Below, piece by piece: positions 52,149 through 56,877 of a DNA stretch of 56,877 nt. Location: the NCBI GenBank assembly GCA_040235375.1, contig JBECKQ010000318.1:1-56877 (forward strand), given 5' to 3'. The notes beneath the pieces are model-generated. The model had not been told where the DNA came from. It searched no databases and saw only the letters and a list, made by a program, of their open reading frames with translations. Positions within the stretch are counted from its first letter, which is position 1; every line of letters starts with the position of its first letter. A program made the position numbers and the translations under genes. This DNA is from JBECKQ01 sp040235375. Lineage in GTDB: Bacteria; Planctomycetota; Phycisphaerae; UBA1845.

Positions 52149-53093
52149 ATGATTGTCGATTGCCACACCCATATCTGGGACTCGCCCGGACAGCTTGGCC
52201 AACTTGCCCAATCCGTCCAGAGGCCTGTTCGCGTCCCTGCCCCCCTCGTGCGCCGGGCGCCGGAAGTAAACGCCGGCCGGGCCCGGCATCTGGCGGCCGC
52301 CCAGCATGTGGACGCGACAATCGTGCTGGGGTTCACGAGCCTCCGACTGGGGGCGGAAATCCCGAATGACGTAGTCGCCTCCTATGTCCGCTCCCATCCC
52401 GACAAGCTGATCGGTTTTGCGGGCATCGACCCCAGCAGGCCGGCGGAGGCCATCGCGGAGATGAGTCGGGCCCGCAAGGAACTGGGGATGAAGGGCATCA
52501 GCCTGTCGCCCGCCGCACAGGACGTTCACCCCTGTAGCAGCAATGCAGACCTGGTGTACGCCCAGGCGGCGGAATGGCGCATGCCCGTTCTGTTCCATCC
52601 CGGAATCCAGATTTCGCGCGAGTGCAAGCTCGAATACGCCCAACCCTTGCTGCTCGACGAGGTGGCCCGCGAGTATCCCTCGCTGAAGATCATCATCGCC
52701 CACCTCGGATATCCGTGGGTGGCCGAGACGCTTGTGCTGCTGGCCAAGCACGAAAACGTCTTCTCCGACATCAGTTGGCTGCTGCACCAGCCGTGGCAGG
52801 CCTACCAGGCGCTCTTGTCCGCCTACCAGTACGGGGTGGTCGACAAGATCGTCTTCGGCAGCGGCTTTCCTTACAACTCGCCCACCCAGAGCATCGAAAC
52901 GCTTTACAGCATCAATCATCTGTGTGCGGGCACGAATATGCCGCGAATTCCTCGCGAGGCCCTCCAGGGCATCGTCGAGTGCGACGCTTTGTCGCTTCTG
53001 GGCATTCCGCACACAGCCTCCACGAAGCCCGCGGCATCGGCCGGCACGCTGCTGGACGAAGATTCCGAGCTCGACGGCACTGACTTGGGCTGA
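52149..53093 (+). CDS. Amidohydrolase-2 family protein
   Basis: A 314-aa metal-dependent TIM-barrel protein (ACMSD-like). HxH at residues 6 and 8 (DCHTHIW), His150 (VLFHPGI) and His185 (IIAHLGYPW) are the metal and catalytic histidines. The usual Asp of F-G-S-D-x-P is Gly239 (VFGSGFPY), so the normal metal/general-base Asp is absent. A C-terminal Asp/Glu-rich tail follows (DEDSELDGTD). ATG 52149 is used, the first codon before the barrel begins. It stands alone. Confidence 0.85.
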   Translation: MIVDCHTHIWDSPGQLGQLAQSVQRPVRVPAPLVRRAPEVNAGRARHLAAAQHVDATIVLGFTSLRLGAEIPNDVVASYVRSHPDKLIGFAGIDPSRPAEAIAEMSRARKELGMKGISLSPAAQDVHPCSSNADLVYAQAAEWRMPVLFHPGIQISRECKLEYAQPLLLDEVAREYPSLKIIIAHLGYPWVAETLVLLAKHENVFSDISWLLHQPWQAYQALLSAYQYGVVDKIVFGSGFPYNSPTQSIETLYSINHLCAGTNMPRIPREALQGIVECDALSLLGIPHTASTKPAASAGTLLDEDSELDGTDLG

Positions 53094-53355
53094 TCCACCG
53101 AGCCACGCGAACGTACCAGACGGGCGCCCGGCGGTTGACATGTCGTTTTCAGCCTTCGAGAATAGGGTATGGCTTTCGGTGATCGCGATGGCTTGGTCGG
53201 CCATCAGTCGTTCGAGTCGGTGGCGACCATCGAAGACCGAGCTATCCGGCCGTGCACAATCCGCCGCGGCCAGTGCCCGCTCAGCAGGCCAGATGCGGCG
53301 TGTGCCGTGGCCCGCGCACCCATAAGTTCCACCCCCTGAAGGGAGATAGACATTC
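53094..53355. other. Intergenic region, nothing recognised
   Basis: About 260 bp with no supported gene. The AAGGGAGA ribosome binding site of the next gene is at its end. Confidence 0.4.
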
Positions 53356-54789
53356 ATGGCCGTTGCCCGAGCCCAAGGACAAGGCGGCATGTCCGCAATC
53401 CACATTTGGCTGATCGTCTTCGTCGCCCTGTGGCTGACCTCCACCGTCCTGCTCGTCATCCTCTACATGGACCAGGAGGCGGTGAAGAAGGACAACGCCG
53501 ACCTGCGAGCGGAAGTTCAGCAGTTGATTTCTCCGCAGGGGCGCAGCCTCCCGCAGTTCACCGAGGCCAAATCCAGTCCGAAGACGATGGTCGACCTTCT
53601 GGAAGACGCTCGGGCCAAGAGCGCTCAACTGCTTAGCGGCAACGGCGAGGACAATCCGGCGACGCTCGAGACCAAGCTCAAGACGCAACTCGACGCGATT
53701 CGTGCCGATCGGCGGATCGAGGATCCCGAGGTGCTCGGCGCCGGTTCCTGTCTCGATGCTCTGGCGGCCATCTACAGCCAGTTCCAGATGAAGGCGGACG
53801 CGCTGGCGGAGGCGACGAAGGGCGTCGACGAATTGTCCGAAGAGCTCAACGCGCTGCGCGCGGCGCGTGAGCAGCAGCAGAAATCGTTCGAGCAGAAGGC
53901 CGAAGAGCTGTCCAAGCAGATTGCCGGAATCGTGCAGGATCAGGAGTCCTACCGTAAGGAGCGCGATGAGCAGGTCGATTCCTTCGAGAAGAAGATCAAC
54001 GACATCAATCGCCAGTACTTCGAGGACATCCAGAAGCAGCGGACCGAGAACGTCAGTCTCAGCGGGAAGTACGATGAGCTCATGACGAGGTACCAGGCGC
54101 TCAAGGACAAGCTGGGGCAAGCGCAAATTCGACCGGTCAAGCTTGCGACGGCGCGGCAAGGTGACGGTGTCGTGCTGGCCGCCAAGCCCGGCGAGGACGT
54201 TGTCTACATCAACCTGGGTTCGAAAGACGGGATGACGCTCGGGCTGGAGTTCGCCGTGTACGACAGCCTCAAGGGCATCCCCGAAAGCGGCAAGGCCAAG
54301 GCGCGCATCGAGGTGGTCAGCGTTCACCCCAGTAGCAGCGAGTGCCGCGTCGTCGATCTGATGGGCAACGCGATGGTCATGGCCGGCGACATCATCGCCA
54401 ACCCCATCTACGACAAGGATCGGAAGCTGACCTTCTTTGTGCTCGGCGAATTCGATCTCAATGGCGACAGCCACTACGACCGCGACGGCGCCCGGACGAT
54501 CGAAGCCCTGATCAAGAACTGGGGCGGCAAGACGACCGACGATCTGACCGCGCAGGTCGATTTTGTCGTGCTCGGCGGCCCACCGCCTCATCCCCAGCGC
54601 TCCCTCGATCTCGATCCGGAGGCCGACACCCGCTACCAGCGCGCCCAGAAGGCGCTCGACGAATACAACTCCGAGTTGGCAACGACAAAGGTGCTGGCCA
54701 TACCGGTCCTGACGCAGGAAGTTTTCCTCAATTTCCTCGGATACGAGGGCAGCTCACCGCTGCCGGTCTCGGCGCTTGCCGGCCTTTGA
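53356..54789 (+). CDS. Membrane-anchored coiled-coil protein with BRCT-like C-terminus
   Basis: A 477-aa protein with one membrane helix (IHIWLIVFVALWLTSTVLLVI, cut short here as residues 15-36). A long Glu/Lys/Gln-rich coiled coil covers about 40-60 and 140-245. A beta-rich middle (about 265-350) follows, then a segment resembling a BRCT-type domain (FVLGEFDLNGDS... then IEALIKNWGG) at about 357-405 before a short tail. No enzyme motif. It may be a planctomycete-type structural protein; role unknown. ATG 53356 has AAGGGAGA about 9 nt upstream. Confidence 0.75.
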   Translation: MAVARAQGQGGMSAIHIWLIVFVALWLTSTVLLVILYMDQEAVKKDNADLRAEVQQLISPQGRSLPQFTEAKSSPKTMVDLLEDARAKSAQLLSGNGEDNPATLETKLKTQLDAIRADRRIEDPEVLGAGSCLDALAAIYSQFQMKADALAEATKGVDELSEELNALRAAREQQQKSFEQKAEELSKQIAGIVQDQESYRKERDEQVDSFEKKINDINRQYFEDIQKQRTENVSLSGKYDELMTRYQALKDKLGQAQIRPVKLATARQGDGVVLAAKPGEDVVYINLGSKDGMTLGLEFAVYDSLKGIPESGKAKARIEVVSVHPSSSECRVVDLMGNAMVMAGDIIANPIYDKDRKLTFFVLGEFDLNGDSHYDRDGARTIEALIKNWGGKTTDDLTAQVDFVVLGGPPPHPQRSLDLDPEADTRYQRAQKALDEYNSELATTKVLAIPVLTQEVFLNFLGYEGSSPLPVSALAGL

Positions 54790-54896
54790 TGCCCGGTGAT
54801 GACGCCTGGAGCAGCCCCGTGAAACGCGTGTCGCGGCCCGCGCTTTGCGCAGACTGTACAACCTATGCTGTTTGACCGGTTTGCGAGGGCGTTCTT

Positions 54897-54925
54897 TTGA
54901 CAGCTCTTTAAGAAGGTGTTATAAT
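54897..54925 (+). promoter_or_regulatory. Consensus sigma-70 promoter for dnaG
   Basis: TTGACA (54897-54902) and TATAAT (54920-54925) match both consensus hexamers exactly with a 17-bp spacer, making it the strongest promoter seen in this window. The leader to dnaG is about 155 nt. Confidence 0.9.
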
Positions 54926-54989
54926 ACAGTGTTTGCGGTTTTTCGGGGCTGACATACGGCGGGTTGAGGCAATCCCTGAGAAGTGGGCT

Positions 54990-55014
54990 GACAGCAGCTC
55001 TTTTTTTTAACAGC
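54990..55014 (+). other. T8 tract with short hairpin in the dnaG leader
   Basis: gctg-acag-cagc (about 54990-55001) can form a 4-bp stem and is followed by ctctttttttt (to 55010). This looks like a weak intrinsic terminator or pause site inside the leader; the short stem makes full termination doubtful. Confidence 0.3.
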
Positions 55015-55088
55015 TACTCGATAAGCGATTGGGACGGCGGCAAAGGCTGGGCGCACGGTGTGCGTATCGGACTTTGCGGGGGCGCTCA

Positions 55089-56877
55089 TTGATTAACTTC
55101 GAGTCGGTGAAAGAAGAGATCCGCCAGCGGGTCGACCTGGTGGAGTTGGTGTCGGAGCACGTTGCCCTCAGACGGGCCGGCAAGGACTTTATCGGTCTGT
55201 GCCCCTTCCACAACGATAAGTCCCCGTCCCTTACCGTCAGCCCCTCGAAGAGCATCTTCAAGTGCTTCGCCTGCCAGGCGGGCGGGGACGTTTTCACCTT
55301 CGTGCAGATGCGCGAAGGTGTTTCCTTTGGCGAGGCAATGCGCCTCCTTGCCGACCGTGCGGGCGTCACGCTCACGCGGATGACGCGAGCGAAGTCGTCC
55401 GGACCGGACAAGGCTGATCTGGCCAAAGTCAACGGGTGGGCGGCGGAGACCTTCTGCCGAGCCCTCAGGGAGGCCCCGGGAGCAGAGGCCGCCAGGCGAT
55501 TCATTGCGGAGCGCGATCTTGCCGCGGAGGCCATCGCGCGTTTCCGCCTCGGATACGCCCCGGACAGCAGCGACTGGATTCTCGCTGCGGCCCGTCGGCG
55601 CGGCATCGATATTGCTCTGCTTCGCGAAGCCGGCCTCGTGCAGACCAGCAATGACGGCCGGCCCTACGGCGTGTTTCGCGAAAGGCTCATCTTCCCCATC
55701 ACCGACACGATGAACCGCGTGATCGGCTTCGGCGGCCGTACGCTCAAGGGGGACCGGGCGAAGTATCTCAACACTGCTCAGACCACCCTTTTTGACAAGG
55801 GCCGCAATCTCTACGGCCTCGATGTCGCCCGGCAGACAATGTCCGAATCTCGCCGCGTCATCGTCGTCGAGGGCTACACCGATTGCATCGCTGCCAGCCA
55901 GCACGGCTTCGTCAACACGGTGGCCACGCTCGGCACCGCATTGACCGACGATCAGGTTCGACTTTTGCGCCGCTGGTGCGATGAGCTCCTTCTCGTCTTC
56001 GACTCGGACGAAGCGGGAGCCAACGCCGCAGATCGCGGTCTGAGTGTCGCTCTGCGGCACAATTTATCGGTCAAAATCGCCAACGTCCCGGCCGGAAAGG
56101 ACCCCTGTGAGTTTCTCGGAAGTCACGGGGCCGAGGCGTTTTCCGCCGTGTTGAAGTCCGCGGCCGACGCGCTAGTATTCAAGTGGCGCCGCACCAGTGA
56201 GCGGTTTGCCACGGACTCTGGGCAGGGGAGGAGCGAGGCGATACGAGAATTTGTCGGTCTCATCGCCGGCATGATCCGGTATCGGACCGTCGATCCGATC
56301 CATCAAGGGCTGATTGTCAATCAGCTCGCATCGCTTCTGGCAATCCCGGCGACCGACGTCCACGGCCTGCTGCTGGCCGCGTCGCGCAAGGCAGCGGGCG
56401 GTCCGGCTCCTGCCGGCGGGTTCCCCCACGCCGCGGGTCGGGTCGAGACGCCTCCCGACGGTGAACAGTCGGCTTTGGTCGCCATTTTGGAAGTGCTTGT
56501 GAACGAGCCCGCATTGTATGGGCAGATTGCCGACGCGTTCCGACACGAACGATTCGCCGATGAGCGGCTTCGCCGTATCGCCGGGCGTGTTGTCGACCTC
56601 TGTCGCGAGGCCACCGCCTTCACCGCGACGGAACTGCTGGACGGTTTCGAGGACCCCGCCGAGGCGGGTATCGTCACCGACCTGATCGTCCGCGGCGAAC
56701 GACAAGGTGAATTCGAAGCCACGCTGGCCGCCGCGCGGCAGCGCCTGGAGATGCTTGTCCCGCTGCGGGACGGACGCAGGGCGGCAGAGGATTTGCGGCG
56801 GGCAATGGCTCAGGGCCCCGTCGACTCCAACGAGGAGACGGAGAGCCTGCGACGGATCAGTCGCGCTCTTTCCGGGT
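55089..56877 (+). CDS. dnaG: DNA primase DnaG (3' end outside window)
   Basis: At least 596 residues of the replicative primase. The zinc-binding domain has CPFHNDKSPSL (Cys38, His41) and KCFACQAGG (Cys59, Cys62). The RNA-polymerase core contains IFPITDTMNRVIGFGGR and KYLNTAQT; the TOPRIM motifs are VVEGYTDCIA and LVFDSDEAG. The C-terminal helicase-binding region is present in part and the gene runs off the window. The start is TTG 55089 (INFESVKEEIRQ), preceded by a G5 tract about 7 nt away. An upstream consensus promoter points to strong expression. rpoD often follows in other bacteria, but that would lie outside. Confidence 0.95.
   Translation, partial: MINFESVKEEIRQRVDLVELVSEHVALRRAGKDFIGLCPFHNDKSPSLTVSPSKSIFKCFACQAGGDVFTFVQMREGVSFGEAMRLLADRAGVTLTRMTRAKSSGPDKADLAKVNGWAAETFCRALREAPGAEAARRFIAERDLAAEAIARFRLGYAPDSSDWILAAARRRGIDIALLREAGLVQTSNDGRPYGVFRERLIFPITDTMNRVIGFGGRTLKGDRAKYLNTAQTTLFDKGRNLYGLDVARQTMSESRRVIVVEGYTDCIAASQHGFVNTVATLGTALTDDQVRLLRRWCDELLLVFDSDEAGANAADRGLSVALRHNLSVKIANVPAGKDPCEFLGSHGAEAFSAVLKSAADALVFKWRRTSERFATDSGQGRSEAIREFVGLIAGMIRYRTVDPIHQGLIVNQLASLLAIPATDVHGLLLAASRKAAGGPAPAGGFPHAAGRVETPPDGEQSALVAILEVLVNEPALYGQIADAFRHERFADERLRRIAGRVVDLCREATAFTATELLDGFEDPAEAGIVTDLIVRGERQGEFEATLAAARQRLEMLVPLRDGRRAAEDLRRAMAQGPVDSNEETESLRRISRALSG

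Noticed and set aside
52122..53459. 445-codon minus-strand frame opposite the amidohydrolase gene
   Set aside because: Antisense shadow with no recognisable domain; the plus strand has all metal-site histidines.
53281..54591. 436-codon minus-strand frame opposite the coiled-coil gene (Leu/Leu-Asp-rich)
   Set aside because: The leucine-rich look is the reverse translation of Lys/Glu coiled-coil codons.
55086..56060. 324-codon minus-strand frame opposite dnaG
   Set aside because: dnaG zinc and TOPRIM motifs on the plus strand are unambiguous.
1..56877. CRISPR arrays, insertion sequences, integrases, prophage or attachment sites
   Set aside because: No regularly spaced repeats, transposase or integrase frames were found. 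The single tRNA gene has no adjacent integrase or repeated 3' end noticed.

Overview
The window is high-GC bacterial chromosome, densely coding on both strands, with no phage, insertion sequence, CRISPR array or plasmid function visible. It most resembles Planctomycetota, possibly a Phycisphaerae-like lineage. This is an inference from its gene families: a Ser/Thr kinase fused to kinesin-light-chain-type TPRs, a Gly/Asp-rich dockerin-like tail on a secreted nuclease, a prepilin with a degenerate H-X9-DG region, sulfatase-like lipoproteins, a FecR-domain protein, long GT-C glycosyltransferases, and a 5S rRNA gene standing alone. No 16S or 23S rRNA is present to confirm it.

Layout. 1-2.6 kb: the end of folP, a palindromic repeat, then a two-gene ABC-2 exporter on the minus strand. 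2.8-8.3 kb: a TPR/gluzincin-peptidase protein behind a double-module GT-C glycosyltransferase (minus). 8.5-11.5 kb: a three-gene minus-strand envelope operon (beta-barrel, lipoprotein, FecR-domain protein). 12.1-21.3 kb, plus strand: upp, sppA, a secreted nuclease with dockerin-like tail, a small basic winged-helix protein, a GT-C/SGNH pair and a crotonase. 21.3-31 kb, minus strand: a twice-frameshifted kinase-TPR gene, a sulfatase-like lipoprotein, the aromatic catabolism operon hmgA - flavin reductase - phhA, a solitary 5S rRNA with its own terminator, and cdaA-ybbR for c-di-AMP. 31.5-36.5 kb: tRNA-Leu(CAA), a GHL10-type lipoprotein with murQ, a promoter and tiny 23-codon membrane ORF followed by about 1 kb without a convincing gene, and a membrane metallophosphoesterase. 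36.7-45.7 kb: an orphan histidine kinase, small lipoprotein, SAM hydroxide adenosyltransferase, pcm, zinc-ribbon protein, pseudopilin, B12/radical-SAM protein and PhnD-like lipoprotein. 45.7-56.9 kb: saccharopine-dehydrogenase-like enzyme, HhH DNA glycosylase, CPBP protease, MMPL transporter, a secreted protein with a Cys-TM-Arg tail, amidohydrolase, coiled-coil membrane protein, and dnaG (cut by the window end) behind a consensus promoter.

Most neighbours form small operons of two or three genes rather than one integrated system. The clearest functional units are the Phe/Tyr catabolic operon, cdaA-ybbR, the barrel-lipoprotein-FecR operon, and the GT-C/SGNH pair. The best candidates for undescribed biology are the tiny promoter/hairpin/23-aa locus near 34.2 kb, the barrel-lipoprotein-FecR operon, and a CdaA with an altered DGA motif. 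None is proven by sequence alone.
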